DNA of 64,000 nt, from assembly GCA_003222895.1 (NCBI GenBank), contig QHXI01000048.1:1-64000 (forward strand). The letters run 5' to 3'. Below the pieces are notes generated by a model. The model searched no databases, was not told the origin of the DNA, and saw nothing but the letters and a program-made list of their open reading frames with translations. The stretch comes from Acidobacteriota bacterium. Its GTDB lineage: Bacteria > Acidobacteriota > Blastocatellia > Pyrinomonadales > Pyrinomonadaceae. Both the position numbers and the translations under genes were made by a program. Below are positions 40,143 through 51,221 of the stretch, in pieces (the first letter of the stretch is position 1; the number at the start of each line of letters is the position of its first letter).

Positions 40143-40553
40143 ATGCGCGAACTGAAAATCTATTTGATTGATTCAGCGCCTTACGTGTTGAGCGTGCTGC
40201 GGATCGTCGCGGGCTTCTTGTTTCTTCAGCACGGGACGCAGAAGCTTTTCGGTTATCCAATGCGCCCGCCGGGCGGGAAGCCTGCGCTCGGATCCTTGTT
40301 TGGAGTCGCGGGCCTGTTGGAATTCATCGGCGGTATTCTGATCATGATTGGTCTGTTCACGCGTCCGGTCGCATTCATTCTGTCTGGAGAAATGGCAGTT
40401 GCTTATCTGATGATTCATGCGCCGCAAGGCTTTTGGCCGACGAAGAACCAGGGAGAAACCGCCGTGTTCTATTGCTTTCTGTTTTTGTTTTTCGTTTTCT
40501 CGGGACCAGGACCGTGGAGCGTCGATGCTTTGCTTGGAATTAGATCAATCTAA
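40143..40553 (+). CDS. DoxX-family membrane protein
   Basis: A 136-residue DoxX/SURF4-like protein with four hydrophobic segments; family landmarks are LRIVAGFLFLQHGTQKLFGY near the start, LEFIGGILIMIGLFTRPVAF in the middle and GPGPWSVDALL at the end. Commonly linked to thiol stress or respiratory side pathways. Closely follows the DUF2231 gene, so probably one transcript. Confidence 0.9.
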   Translation: MRELKIYLIDSAPYVLSVLRIVAGFLFLQHGTQKLFGYPMRPPGGKPALGSLFGVAGLLEFIGGILIMIGLFTRPVAFILSGEMAVAYLMIHAPQGFWPTKNQGETAVFYCFLFLFFVFSGPGPWSVDALLGIRSI

Positions 40554-40567
40554 GGGAGAAAAACATA

Positions 40568-40762
40568 ATGAGCGAACAACAATCACATAAACGCGGACTC
40601 AAATCAGAAGCGCAGAAAGAAGACGAAGCACGCGATGCTTACGCGCCCATTGCTTCGACCAGCCCAGCCGGAGGCGCATTCGCAAATCAGAAAGAACGAA
40701 AGCAAACCGATCAGGACTTAGCTCTATCGCAGGAGAAAGAACCCCATACAAAGAAGCGCTAA
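40568..40762 (+). CDS. Small hydrophilic protein
   Basis: A 64-residue highly charged protein (MSEQQSHKRGLKSEAQKEDE to KEPHTKKR) with no cysteines or hydrophobic segments, likely disordered. ATG has GGGAG upstream (AAGGGAGAAAAACATA). It follows the DoxX gene by 14 bases and is probably the last gene of the run. The spacer 40763-41001 holds no supported gene. Confidence 0.6.
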   Translation: MSEQQSHKRGLKSEAQKEDEARDAYAPIASTSPAGGAFANQKERKQTDQDLALSQEKEPHTKKR

Positions 40763-41001
40763 CCTCAAGCCCGAGCGCCTTATCTCACTACAACTTTCAG
40801 CGATCACTTGCGGCGGCAGCTTGATCGTTGACTCGATTTCTCGCGCGCAATCCTACGGTGAAACTCGAATCGAGAAGCACGTGCCTACCAAGGTTGTGAC
40901 CTACAGGACAATCAAAAACCTCGCCGCTGCCACCCTTATGACACGCTCGTGATATTCTAGCGAAAACTTTTCTTGATCTATTCCCCCATTGATTGGTAGC
41001 G

Positions 41002-44000
41002 ATGCCTTCACTGTTTTCAGCGTTGGTCGGGAGATTTCGGCACATAACCGAAGAGGTGCCGATTCGCGAGGAGCTTTATAGCATCGAGCGCCTGGAGCAG
41101 TACGCCGCGTTCCTCGCGGTCGAACACAAAATTGACCAAAAGCCTCGTCACGTAAATCTGCTGCTGCCGCGGCTGGAAGAAAACAGTCGCAAGCTGATTG
41201 AAGCGTATAAGGCGCTGGCCGAATCGATTCGCAGCGAACACGTGATCTCTCCCGCGGCCGAATGGCTGGTCGATAATTTTCACATTGTCGAAGAGCAGGT
41301 CCGCGAAATTCGCGAAGACTTGCCGCGTGGTTATTATCGCGAGCTGCCCAAGCTCGCGAATGGCCCGTTCAAGAATTACCCGCGCATCTACGCGTTCTCA
41401 ATCGAGCTAATCGCGCACACGGATAGTCACCTTGATACCGACACGCTACGGCGTTTCATCAATGCCTATCAAAAAGTTTCATCGCTCTCGATCGGTGAAC
41501 TCTGGGCCGTGCCGATCAGTTTGCGGCTCGCGCTGGTCGAGAATCTGCGGCGTTTGACGACGCGCATAGCTTCATCACGGAACGAACGAGATGAAGCCGA
41601 TCGACTGGCCGATCGCATACTCGAAGCAGCTCGGCGCCAGCCGCAGGACGTGGTTTCGTTGCTGCCGCGGACACGCAAAAAGTTGGGGCGGGCGTTCGTG
41701 GTCCAACTTATCCAGCGGTTGCGCGATCAGGATCCGGCGGTGATGCCAGTGTTGGAATGGCTCGATCAGCAACTGACAAAACAGGGGTTATCGCTCGAGA
41801 AGATCGTCCACGAGGAACATCATCGTCAAGCAGCCGCGCAAGTCACGGTGGGCAACATCATCACCAGCATGCGGCTGCTATCGACGCTCGATTGGAAAGA
41901 CTTTTTTGAGAAAATAAGTCTGATCGATCCGGAGCTGGCAAAAGATCCGGCGGCAGTTTATGCGCGCATGGATTTCGCGACGCGCGATCGCTACCGGCAC
42001 GTCATCGAGCGCATCAGCAAGCGCGCAAAAAAGAGCGAGCTGGAAATTGCGCGGGCCGCGTTGCAAATGGCCGAAGCTGCTCGCACCGCGAATGAAGATT
42101 CTTCTCACGCGCATGTCGGCTACTTTCTGGTAGATAAGGGCCTGGCCCAGTTGGAAGCGCAAGTCGGCTATCGCGCGCGCCTAGGCGAACGCGCGCTACA
42201 AGCGATCGAACGACACGCGGCGATCGCCTATCTTGGGAGTCTCGCGCTGTCGACCGCGCTGATTGTTTCGGTACTTGTTTTTGCAATGCTTCGGCTTAAC
42301 GCCGGCGTCGTAGTCACGATTATTGGTGCGCTGCTCGCTGTGGTTCCCGCCAGCGATCTGGCCCTTAGCGTGCTCAGCTGGGACATAACTCATTTTCTTC
42401 TTCCGAAGCTACTGCCCAAGATTGATTTGTCGAAAGGACTCCCGCCCGAAGCGTCCACGATGGTGGTCGTGCCCGTGATCTTTCCCGATAAGGCAACTGT
42501 CGAGACACTGATCGACAAGCTTGAAATTTCATACCTCGCAAACCAGGACGAGCATCTGCACTTTGCGTTGCTGGGAGATTTTGCCGACGCGCCAAGCGAG
42601 CACATGCCCGACGACGAGAGTTTTGCAGAGGCTGCGCGGTTGGGGATTGAAGAACTTAATCGGCGGTACAGTTCGGGCGAGCCGATTAGATTTCATTTGT
42701 TTCACCGGCGCCGTCAATGGTGCGAGACCGAAGGCAAATGGATCGGATGGGAAAGAAAACGCGGCAAGCTGCGCGAGTTCAATCGCCTGCTGCGCGGCGC
42801 GCGCGATACCAGTTTCGTTGTGAACACGGCGGCGAATGATCTGCTCACGCAGGTTCGCTATGTAATCACGCTGGATTCCGACACCCAGTTACCTCGCGAC
42901 GCGGCGAGACGCTTGATCGGCGCGGCGCTGCATCCGCTCAATCACCCGCGGTTTGATCCTGAAACTCAACGTGTTGTCGCCGGTTACGGAATTTTGCAAC
43001 CGCGCGTAAGTATCTCGCTCGAAAGCGCGTCGCGTTCACTCTTCGCGCGAATCTTTTCCGGGAACACTGGAATCGATCCGTACACAACGGCGGCTTCTGA
43101 CGTGTATCAGGATCTGTTTGGTGAAGGCATTTACACCGGGAAAGGTCTCTACGTCGTCGAAGCTTTCGAACAGGCGCTTAACGATCGCGTGCCGGAACAG
43201 ACTCTATTGAGCCACGATTTATTTGAGTCGATCTTTGCGCGCGCCGCGCTGGTCAGCGATATCGAATTTCTCGACGACTATCCGGCTTACTACGACACCT
43301 ACGCCAAGCGACAGCATCGCTGGACGCGCGGCGACTGGCAAATTGCGCGATGGCTGGCCAGCAGCGTTCATGATGCGCATGCGAACAAGCGGCCGAACCG
43401 CATAACCGCAATTTCGCGTTGGAAGATTCTCGACAATCTACGACGCAGTTTGCTGGCTCCGGCGATCGTGCTCTTGCTGATCGCAGGTTGGACGATTCTT
43501 CCCGGCAATCCATTTTGGTGGACACTGTTTGCGCTGCTGGTGCTGGCCTTTCCCGTATACGCACATGCGACGACCGGCCTGTTAATTCATCCGCGCGGCG
43601 TTCCGTGGACCAGTCACTTTTGGAGCGTCTGGGGCGACCTGCGCACGAACACCGCGCAGTTGGCGCTGGAGATCGTTTTTCTGGCGCACCAGGCTTATCT
43701 AATGACGGACGCGATCGTTCGCGTCGGACATCGCAAGCTGGTTTCGAAAAAGCATTTGCTCGAGTGGATGACTGCCGCCAGGGCCGAAAGGTCGAGCAAT
43801 CACGACCTGCGCTCGTTTTTCGAATTCATGTGGCCGGCCGGCGCGCTTGCTTTGGTGGCAACGCTGCTGATCGCTTTTGCCGACGCGCGCGCTTTACCGG
43901 TTGCTGCACTGTTTTTATTGGCGTGGCTCTTGTCGCCGCTATTGGCTTTTTATGTCAGCCGCCACCGCGTTGAGAAAGTACAAGAGATTCCCGCCAGAGA

Positions 44001-47000
44001 CGAGCGCGCCGGACGCATCGTAGCCCGGCGCACCTGGCGTTTCTTTCAAACCTTTGTCGGCGACGAAGATCATTGGCTCCCGGCGGACAACGTCCAGGAA
44101 GAGCCGCAGGTCATCGCTCATCGCACCTCGCCGACCAATATCGGATTGTTGTTGCTCTCGACTCTCTCAGCTTACGACTTTGGTTACATCGGTTTGGTTG
44201 AGTTGCTCGAGCGTCTCGAGTTTACGTTTGGCAGTTTGGAGAAACTGCAAAAGTTTCGCGGTCACTATTTCAATTGGCATGACACGCGAACGCTTCAGCC
44301 AATGTGGCCGCAGTATGTTTCGACTGTCGACAGCGGTAATCTCGCCGGAAATCTAATTGCGCTCAAGCAAGCCTGCCTCGAACTTCCGGATGACCAACTT
44401 CTGGACGCCAAAGTCATCCGCGGCCTGCAAGACACGATGGACGCTCTGCGGGCGGAGTCTTCACAACTGCCCCAGGCTATTCAGCGCACGGACGCGATCA
44501 CTATCAAGCAACTGCACGGAGAAGTTCAGGCGGGCGCGAGTCTGTTGGCAGGTCCGGCTCCGGCATCACTTCCCCAGTGGACTGAACTAATCGAATTGCT
44601 GAATGAACACGCCGCCGTCATCGACGACATCGTGGCGGCATTGGCGCATGAACATGGCAAAGAAGAGTTTGCCGAGTTGCGTTGGTGGACAAGTTCGTTA
44701 CTGCATCAAGCTCGCGCTTGTCGTCGCGACCTTCATCTGCTCGCGCCGTGGAGCATATTAGGTTCGTTGAGTTCAATCTCGAAGAGCGCCGGACAAATCG
44801 CCGCACGGCGTTGGCGAGTTATCGCAGAAAGGTTGACCGCCGTCCCGTCGCTCGCGCACGTTTCAGAAACATGCGACACCGTCTTAATCGAACTGGCCGC
44901 ATTGCGCGCGCAGTTTGAACAGACTCCACCGGATTACGCGCGCGACGCGGCGCTCACCGAGATTGGTCAACTCACCAGTGCCGTTGAACAGGCTGCTGAA
45001 GCTGCCAAAACCTTGACCTCGCGGCTCGGTAATATAGCTCAACAGTCATCGCTGATCTTTGATGAGATGGATTTCAAGTTCCTGCTAGATCAGGAACGCA
45101 AGGTTTTTTCGATTGGCTACAACGTCAGCGAGGGACGCCACGACAATTCTTTTTACGATCTGCTCGCGTCAGAGGCGCGCGTCGCGAGCTTTATCGCAAT
45201 CGCGAAGGGCGACGTGCCACAGGAACACTGGTTTCGCATGGGCCGTCAGTTGACTGCGGTTGATGGCGGGCGCGCGCTGATTTCGTGGACGGGTACGATG
45301 TTCGAATACCTGATGCCGCTTTTGATAATGCGCGACTACCGCAAGACGCTGCTGGGAGAAACGTATGAAGCCGTCGTCAAGCGTCAGATCGAATATGGCT
45401 ATGAACGCGGCGTGCCCTGGGGAATTTCCGAGTCAGCTTACGCAGCGCGTGATCTGCACTTGAATTATCAATATGGGCCGTTTGGCGTTCCCGGTTTGGG
45501 ACTGAAGCGCGGCCTGATAGAAGACCTGGTTGTGTCTCCTTACTCGACAATCCTGGCTTCGAATGTTTTGCCGAACGAGGCAATGCAGAATCTGAGGCGA
45601 CTCGAGCGTGAAGGCGCGCTTTCGAGTTACGGATTTTATGAAGCCCTTGATTTCACGCCTGAGAGAGTCAAGAAGGGCGAACGCTGCACGTTGGTGCGCT
45701 GTTACATGGCCCATCACCAGGGAATGAGTTTGATTGCGCTCGACAACCTGCTGAACCGTGGCGCGATGCAGAATCGGTTTCACGGCGATCCGATCGTGCG
45801 AGCGACTGAGCTGCTTCTCCAGGAGCGCATTCCGCGCGGAGTCCAGGCGGTACATCCTCGCGCTGAAGAAGTTCTGACTGGCCGCGTGGTCCGCACGCTC
45901 ACGGGCTTGGTCACACGCGCGTATGACACGCCCGACCTGCCCACGCCACGCACTCAACTATTATCCAACGGGAACTACAGCGTGATGATAACGACCGCGG
46001 GCGCAGGCTATTCGATGAGCGGACCACTGGCCGTCACGCGCTGGCGAGCGGACACCACGCGCGATAACTGGGGCAGTTTCATTTACGTGCGCGACGTGCG
46101 CAGCGGCGCGGTGTGGTCGGGCGGCTACCAACCCGTCTGCACCAAGCCAAACAGTTATGAAGTGGCATTTTCCGAAGACAAGGCGGATTTCTGGCGACGC
46201 GATGGTGGCATCGTCACCCATCTCGAAGTAATCGTTTCCGGCGAAGATAACAGCGAGCTGCGCCGGATTTCGGTTGCGAACTATTCGAACCGGCCACGCG
46301 AGATCGAGTTGACCTCTTATGCAGAAGTGGTGATCGCGCCGTTGGCCAGCGACCAGGCTCATTCGGCCTTCAGCAATCTGTTCGTGGAAACTGAATTTTA
46401 TTCGGCGCATCAGGCGTTGTTGGCGCGACGCCGGCCTCGATCGTCTGAGGACGAAGCAGTCTGGGGAGTTCATGTGATGGCCGCCTCGACGCAGACCATT
46501 GGCGGCATTCAGTACGAGACTGACCGATCGCGATTTCTGGGTCGCGGTCGCACAACTGCGGAACCTGTGGCCGTCATGGAAGATCGACCGCTGTCGAATA
46601 CCGTCGGCGCGGTGCTTGATCCGATTTTCAGTTTGCGTTCCCGAGTGCGCTTGCAACCAAATCAAACCGCCCAAATTGTTTTCACGACCGGAGTCGCTGA
46701 GTCGCGCGAGAAAGCCATCATGCTGTCAGAGAAATATCGCGACCCGGGGATCTTCGAGCGCGAATCCCGTTTGGCCTGGACGCGCGCGCAGGTCGAGATG
46801 AACCATCTGCATATCGATCCTGACGAAGCTCACCTCTTTCAAAGACTCGCCGGCCGCATTTTGTATCCGGATTCTTCGCTGCGCCCGCGCCCACACGTAT
46901 TGGCGCTCAACAAGTTGACGCAATCCGGTTTGTGGCCGCACGGAATCAGCGGCGACTTGCCGATCGTCATCCTTCGGCTCGAGCGCGAAGAAGACGTTCC

Positions 47001-49884
47001 CATGTCGCGGCAGCTTCTGCGCGCGCATCAATACCTACGCTCGAAAGGTCTGCAATTCGATCTAGTGATTCTGAACGATCATCCGACGGGATACGCGCAA
47101 TCGCTTCAGGATTCTTTGCAGCTGGCGGCGCGAACTTCGGGCGGGCAGGCGTTGCTCGACAAACCCGGCGGCATCTTCATTCGCCGCTCAGACATGATGG
47201 CTGAAGATGAACGCATCCTGCTGCACGCCGTTGCGCGCGTGGTGATCGTGAGTGAAAGAGGCTCGCTGGAAGATCAACTTACGCGCCGGCCGATCGAAGA
47301 AGATTTGCCCGCACCATTCCAGCCACGCACGGCGGCGCAGACCTATCCAGAACCCGTGCTCTCGCCTCCTAAGGTTTCCTTCTTCAACGGTATCGGTGGC
47401 TTCGCCCATGGCGGGCGCGAATATGTAGCGAGCCTCGGCGAAGGCCAATGGCCGCCGGCGCCCTGGTCCAACGTCATCGCGAACTCAGAAGACTTCGGAT
47501 TTCTCATTACTGAGACGGGCGGCGGGTTCACCTGGTCAATCAATAGTCACGAGAATCGTTTGACGCCCTGGTCCAACGATGCCGTGAGTGACCCGCCGTC
47601 CGAAGCAATTTACCTTCGCGATGAAGATTCCGGCGTCACCTGGACCCCCACCCCGCTGCCGATTCGGGAAGCCGGGGCCTATCTGGTGCGGCATGGTCAG
47701 GGCTATACAGTTTTCGAGCATGCGAGCCATGGTATTTCGCAGGAGTTGTTGCTGTTCGCGCCGCTGGATGCGCCGGTGAGAATTTCTCTGCTGCGTTTGC
47801 GGAACCGGACGGATCGGCTACGCCGGCTTTCGCTGACCAGTTACAACGAACTCGTGCTCGGCGGCAGTCGCGAAGCTTCGGCCATGCATGTGGTGACTGA
47901 TCTCGAAGAAGGCGAGCGCGCCATCTTCGCGCGCAATTCTTATAACAACGAGTTTGCGGATCGGGTGACTTTCGTGGGCACGAGCGAGGATCGATTTACG
48001 ATGACTTGCGATCGAAACGAGTTTCTCGGCCGTAACGGCAACCTGGCGAAACCTGCGGCTATGCGGCGGGTGGGACTCAGTGGACGCGATGGCGCCGGAC
48101 TGGATCCATGTGCCGCGATTCAAACGACCATTGAACTTGCGCCGGGCGAGGCTCGCGAAGTGATCTTTCTTTTGGGCCAGACGGAGTCAATTGAAAAGGC
48201 TCGAGCCATCAACGAGCGCTTTCGCAGTCCGCATGAAGTGAACGAAGCGTTCGAACGCGTGCTCGGCTTTTGGGATCAAGCACTGGGCGCGATCGAAATT
48301 AAGACCCCCGATGCCTCGATGGACACGCTGGTCAATCGTTGGTTGTTGTATCAGACGCTGGCTTGTCGTGTCCGCGGGCGATCTGCGTTCTATCAATCAA
48401 GCGGGGCCTTCGGCTTCCGCGATCAGTTGCAAGATGTCACGGCCCTGGTCTATTCGCAGCCGCAGGTCGCGCGCGAACAAATCTTGCGCGCCGCTGGGCA
48501 CCAGTTTAAGGAAGGGGACGTGCTGCACTGGTGGCATGAACCATCCGGGCGCGGCGTGCGCACGCGCTTCTCGGACGATTTACTTTGGTTGCCTTACGTA
48601 ACTTCGTTCTACGTGAATGCGACCGGGGACTATTCACTTTTGGAAGAATCGGTTCCGTTTATCGAAGGTGATTTGCTTCAACCTGATCAGGTCGAAAGTT
48701 ATCTGCAACCCACTATCTCTGCAGAGAGCGCAACCATCATCGAGCATTGCGCGCGGGCCATCGATCGCAGTCTGGGCTTGGGATCGCATGGCTTGCCTTT
48801 AATGGGGTCGGGTGATTGGAACGACGGCATGAATCGTGTCGGTGTTGGCGGGAAAGGCGAAAGCGTCTGGGTCGGATGGTTTCTCTCCACGGTGCTGACC
48901 AGCTTTACGCCGTTATTAGCAAGGATGTCAGAATCGGGAGCGTTAGCGACCGGGCAGGGAAATTTATTTGAGAAGCGAGGCGCTCGTTACGTCAAGCATC
49001 TGGAGAAACTCCGTAAAGGTTTGGAGCAAGCCTGGGACGGAGACTGGTATCGGCGCGCTTATTTTGATGACGGTACGCCGCTTGGATCGGCGCAGAACGA
49101 CGAATGCCGGATTGATTCGATCGCGCAAACATGGGCCGTAATCTCCGGCGCCGCCGATCCATATAAAGCCGGTCGCGCAATGGCTTCGGTTGACGAGTAT
49201 CTGGTGCAACGCGGTGAGGGACTGATCATTCTGTTCACGCCTCCGTTCGACAAGACAAAATTGGATCCGGGATACGTGAAGGGCTATGTTCCGGGCGTAC
49301 GGGAAAACGGCGGGCAATACACGCACGCCGCGCTATGGACAGTGATCGCGTTTGCGATGCTCGGCGATGGCGACCGTGCCGGCGAGTTATTCTCGCTGCT
49401 AAATCCCATCAATCATTCTTCGACGCGCGCCGGACTGCACAAATATAAAGTTGAGCCTTACGTGGCGATGGGAGATGTCTACGCGGTGCCGCCACACACC
49501 GGCCGCGGTGGTTGGACCTGGTACACCGGCTCGGCCGGTTGGATGTATCGCGCCGCACTGGAATACATCTTAGGATTCAAGCTGAATGGCGATCGTCTGG
49601 TCGTCGATCCATGTATTCCACGTGGGTGGCGCGAGTTCGAAATTATTTATCGCCGTGGAAACACGGTCTATCGTATCAAAGTTGAAAATCCACATTCGCT
49701 TTATCGCGGCGTGGCCAGCGTTAACTTGGATGGGGTCGAGCAGCGAGACGGCGCGATTCTCTTAAGTAATGACGGACTGAATCATGAAGTTCGCATCTTA
49801 ATCGGCGAGAAACCAACGGCTACAGAATCCCCGCAAGCCGGCATCGCGACCGAAACCTACTCTCATTCGCAAAACGAAAGCTGA
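41002..49884 (+). CDS. ndvB: Cyclic beta-1,2-glucan synthase-like GT84/GH94 protein
   Basis: About 2960 residues, the size of NdvB/Cgs. Order: cytosolic N-terminus, two membrane helices (about 405-460), a GT84 glycosyltransferase with DSDTQLP (about 624) and QHRWTRGDW (about 770), further membrane helices (about 810-990), a glucoamylase-like region with YNVSEGRHDNSFYD (about 1372), and two GH94-like units, the second with the catalytic SGDWNDGMNRVG (about 2602). It would make and size cyclic beta-1,2-glucan in the envelope. ATG 41002 is chosen; a TTG lies nine bases upstream. Near 48935-48955 a repeat-derived stretch (SGALATGQG) interrupts the protein. Confidence 0.9.
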   Translation: MPSLFSALVGRFRHITEEVPIREELYSIERLEQYAAFLAVEHKIDQKPRHVNLLLPRLEENSRKLIEAYKALAESIRSEHVISPAAEWLVDNFHIVEEQVREIREDLPRGYYRELPKLANGPFKNYPRIYAFSIELIAHTDSHLDTDTLRRFINAYQKVSSLSIGELWAVPISLRLALVENLRRLTTRIASSRNERDEADRLADRILEAARRQPQDVVSLLPRTRKKLGRAFVVQLIQRLRDQDPAVMPVLEWLDQQLTKQGLSLEKIVHEEHHRQAAAQVTVGNIITSMRLLSTLDWKDFFEKISLIDPELAKDPAAVYARMDFATRDRYRHVIERISKRAKKSELEIARAALQMAEAARTANEDSSHAHVGYFLVDKGLAQLEAQVGYRARLGERALQAIERHAAIAYLGSLALSTALIVSVLVFAMLRLNAGVVVTIIGALLAVVPASDLALSVLSWDITHFLLPKLLPKIDLSKGLPPEASTMVVVPVIFPDKATVETLIDKLEISYLANQDEHLHFALLGDFADAPSEHMPDDESFAEAARLGIEELNRRYSSGEPIRFHLFHRRRQWCETEGKWIGWERKRGKLREFNRLLRGARDTSFVVNTAANDLLTQVRYVITLDSDTQLPRDAARRLIGAALHPLNHPRFDPETQRVVAGYGILQPRVSISLESASRSLFARIFSGNTGIDPYTTAASDVYQDLFGEGIYTGKGLYVVEAFEQALNDRVPEQTLLSHDLFESIFARAALVSDIEFLDDYPAYYDTYAKRQHRWTRGDWQIARWLASSVHDAHANKRPNRITAISRWKILDNLRRSLLAPAIVLLLIAGWTILPGNPFWWTLFALLVLAFPVYAHATTGLLIHPRGVPWTSHFWSVWGDLRTNTAQLALEIVFLAHQAYLMTDAIVRVGHRKLVSKKHLLEWMTAARAERSSNHDLRSFFEFMWPAGALALVATLLIAFADARALPVAALFLLAWLLSPLLAFYVSRHRVEKVQEIPARDERAGRIVARRTWRFFQTFVGDEDHWLPADNVQEEPQVIAHRTSPTNIGLLLLSTLSAYDFGYIGLVELLERLEFTFGSLEKLQKFRGHYFNWHDTRTLQPMWPQYVSTVDSGNLAGNLIALKQACLELPDDQLLDAKVIRGLQDTMDALRAESSQLPQAIQRTDAITIKQLHGEVQAGASLLAGPAPASLPQWTELIELLNEHAAVIDDIVAALAHEHGKEEFAELRWWTSSLLHQARACRRDLHLLAPWSILGSLSSISKSAGQIAARRWRVIAERLTAVPSLAHVSETCDTVLIELAALRAQFEQTPPDYARDAALTEIGQLTSAVEQAAEAAKTLTSRLGNIAQQSSLIFDEMDFKFLLDQERKVFSIGYNVSEGRHDNSFYDLLASEARVASFIAIAKGDVPQEHWFRMGRQLTAVDGGRALISWTGTMFEYLMPLLIMRDYRKTLLGETYEAVVKRQIEYGYERGVPWGISESAYAARDLHLNYQYGPFGVPGLGLKRGLIEDLVVSPYSTILASNVLPNEAMQNLRRLEREGALSSYGFYEALDFTPERVKKGERCTLVRCYMAHHQGMSLIALDNLLNRGAMQNRFHGDPIVRATELLLQERIPRGVQAVHPRAEEVLTGRVVRTLTGLVTRAYDTPDLPTPRTQLLSNGNYSVMITTAGAGYSMSGPLAVTRWRADTTRDNWGSFIYVRDVRSGAVWSGGYQPVCTKPNSYEVAFSEDKADFWRRDGGIVTHLEVIVSGEDNSELRRISVANYSNRPREIELTSYAEVVIAPLASDQAHSAFSNLFVETEFYSAHQALLARRRPRSSEDEAVWGVHVMAASTQTIGGIQYETDRSRFLGRGRTTAEPVAVMEDRPLSNTVGAVLDPIFSLRSRVRLQPNQTAQIVFTTGVAESREKAIMLSEKYRDPGIFERESRLAWTRAQVEMNHLHIDPDEAHLFQRLAGRILYPDSSLRPRPHVLALNKLTQSGLWPHGISGDLPIVILRLEREEDVPMSRQLLRAHQYLRSKGLQFDLVILNDHPTGYAQSLQDSLQLAARTSGGQALLDKPGGIFIRRSDMMAEDERILLHAVARVVIVSERGSLEDQLTRRPIEEDLPAPFQPRTAAQTYPEPVLSPPKVSFFNGIGGFAHGGREYVASLGEGQWPPAPWSNVIANSEDFGFLITETGGGFTWSINSHENRLTPWSNDAVSDPPSEAIYLRDEDSGVTWTPTPLPIREAGAYLVRHGQGYTVFEHASHGISQELLLFAPLDAPVRISLLRLRNRTDRLRRLSLTSYNELVLGGSREASAMHVVTDLEEGERAIFARNSYNNEFADRVTFVGTSEDRFTMTCDRNEFLGRNGNLAKPAAMRRVGLSGRDGAGLDPCAAIQTTIELAPGEAREVIFLLGQTESIEKARAINERFRSPHEVNEAFERVLGFWDQALGAIEIKTPDASMDTLVNRWLLYQTLACRVRGRSAFYQSSGAFGFRDQLQDVTALVYSQPQVAREQILRAAGHQFKEGDVLHWWHEPSGRGVRTRFSDDLLWLPYVTSFYVNATGDYSLLEESVPFIEGDLLQPDQVESYLQPTISAESATIIEHCARAIDRSLGLGSHGLPLMGSGDWNDGMNRVGVGGKGESVWVGWFLSTVLTSFTPLLARMSESGALATGQGNLFEKRGARYVKHLEKLRKGLEQAWDGDWYRRAYFDDGTPLGSAQNDECRIDSIAQTWAVISGAADPYKAGRAMASVDEYLVQRGEGLIILFTPPFDKTKLDPGYVKGYVPGVRENGGQYTHAALWTVIAFAMLGDGDRAGELFSLLNPINHSSTRAGLHKYKVEPYVAMGDVYAVPPHTGRGGWTWYTGSAGWMYRAALEYILGFKLNGDRLVVDPCIPRGWREFEIIYRRGNTVYRIKVENPHSLYRGVASVNLDGVEQRDGAILLSNDGLNHEVRILIGEKPTATESPQAGIATETYSHSQNES

Positions 49885-49924
49885 ACAATAGCGCCGACTC
49901 TTCGATCGTCGTTATAATGAATTC

Positions 49925-51199
49925 ATGAAACGATCCGGAGTCGCCGATCTTCCTCTTCATGGCGGACGCGTGCCTGAATGGCTGGCGCAGCGCATGACTA
50001 GATTGGGCGCCGCCGTCACCGAAGCGATCGTTTCGGACTACGGCACTTCGGCGTTTCTTTCGCGCCTCAGCGATCCATTTTGGTTTCAAGCTCTCGGCGC
50101 GGTGATGGGAATGGACTGGCATTCTTCAGGCATCACGACGTCTGTAATGGGTGCGTTGAAACGGGGCCTCGCGCCAAAAGCCGATGAGCTTGGCCTTTAT
50201 CTCTGTGGCGGACGCGGAAGATTTTCGCGGAACACTCCGAACGAATTAAGAACCATCGGGTATCGTCGGGGGTTTGACGGCGAGTCACTGGTACGTACGA
50301 GCCGATTGACTGCGCGCATCGATAACAACGCGATTGCGGACGGCTTTCAGATTTACCTGCACACGTTCCTCGTCGATGAGAAGGGCGAGTGGGTGGTCGT
50401 GCAGCAAGGGCTGAACGATCAGACGGGAATGGCGCGTCGCTATCATTGGCATTCCGCCGCCATAAAGGATTTTATCGAAGAGCCGCACACCGGAATCGTC
50501 GGCGAGCCGCAAGGCACGATCATGAATCTGGTCGATGCGCACGCGAGGCCCGCGCAAAACGCGATGCTCGATCTGACGCGCATGCGGCCAGAGAAGAGCC
50601 TGCGCGAAGCCGCGGCGGCCAGCTTGGATATTTCTCGCGTGCCGTATCTTCAGCTGCCCACGCATCATGGCGTGCGGCCGAACGACGTCGATCTAAAACG
50701 GCTGGGCGCAGTATTGGCAGTTGCTTACGATCGTGATTTACACGATTTCGCCGAACTGCTGTTGCTGGAGAAGCTCGGGCCACGGACTTTGCAGTCGCTC
50801 GCGCTGGTTGCGGAAGTGATTCATGGCACGCCGAGCCGCTTCAACGATCCTGCGCGCTTCTCATTCGCGCATGGCGGCAAAGATGGTCATCCGTTTGCGG
50901 TGCCAACTAAAACTTACGATGAGTCGTTGAATTTTCTCAGGAGCGCGCTCGATCACGCGAAACCTGTCAGTACCGGGAGGGGTAACGATCGAGTCGAGTT
51001 CGGGCGAGAAAAACTCGAAGCGCTGAAACGTCTGAATCGATTCGCACACTCAGTCGAAACTCATCTCAAACCTGAAGCGAATTTCGATGAGCTAATTACC
51101 CACGAGCAATCGATCTCGGTATCTGTTGGCGGACGAACAGTCTTCGATGACAAGCGGCGGGTACGGACAGTCTCACCCAGACAGCGATCTCTTTTCTAA
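49925..51199 (+). CDS. DUF763 protein
   Basis: A 424-residue soluble protein beginning MKRSGVADLPLHGGRVPEWL, the signature start of DUF763, with DYGTSAFLSRLSDPFWFQAL, the GVMxMDWHSSGITTSV region and THHGVRPNDVDLKRLG following. The family is widespread in archaea and some bacteria, with no proven activity; a nuclease-like or nucleotide-related role has been guessed. Residues near PVSTGRGNDRVEFG resemble the translated palindrome family seen in lhr. It ends convergently with thyA. Confidence 0.88.
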   Translation: MKRSGVADLPLHGGRVPEWLAQRMTRLGAAVTEAIVSDYGTSAFLSRLSDPFWFQALGAVMGMDWHSSGITTSVMGALKRGLAPKADELGLYLCGGRGRFSRNTPNELRTIGYRRGFDGESLVRTSRLTARIDNNAIADGFQIYLHTFLVDEKGEWVVVQQGLNDQTGMARRYHWHSAAIKDFIEEPHTGIVGEPQGTIMNLVDAHARPAQNAMLDLTRMRPEKSLREAAAASLDISRVPYLQLPTHHGVRPNDVDLKRLGAVLAVAYDRDLHDFAELLLLEKLGPRTLQSLALVAEVIHGTPSRFNDPARFSFAHGGKDGHPFAVPTKTYDESLNFLRSALDHAKPVSTGRGNDRVEFGREKLEALKRLNRFAHSVETHLKPEANFDELITHEQSISVSVGGRTVFDDKRRVRTVSPRQRSLF

Positions 51200-51221
51200 T
51201 TCACTTCCCTTTTTGATCGAA

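Noticed and set aside
40797-41045. Minus-strand frame of 82 codons overlapping the start of the glucan synthase gene
   Set aside because: No ribosome site or recognisable motif; composition fits an accidental frame opposite the real gene start.
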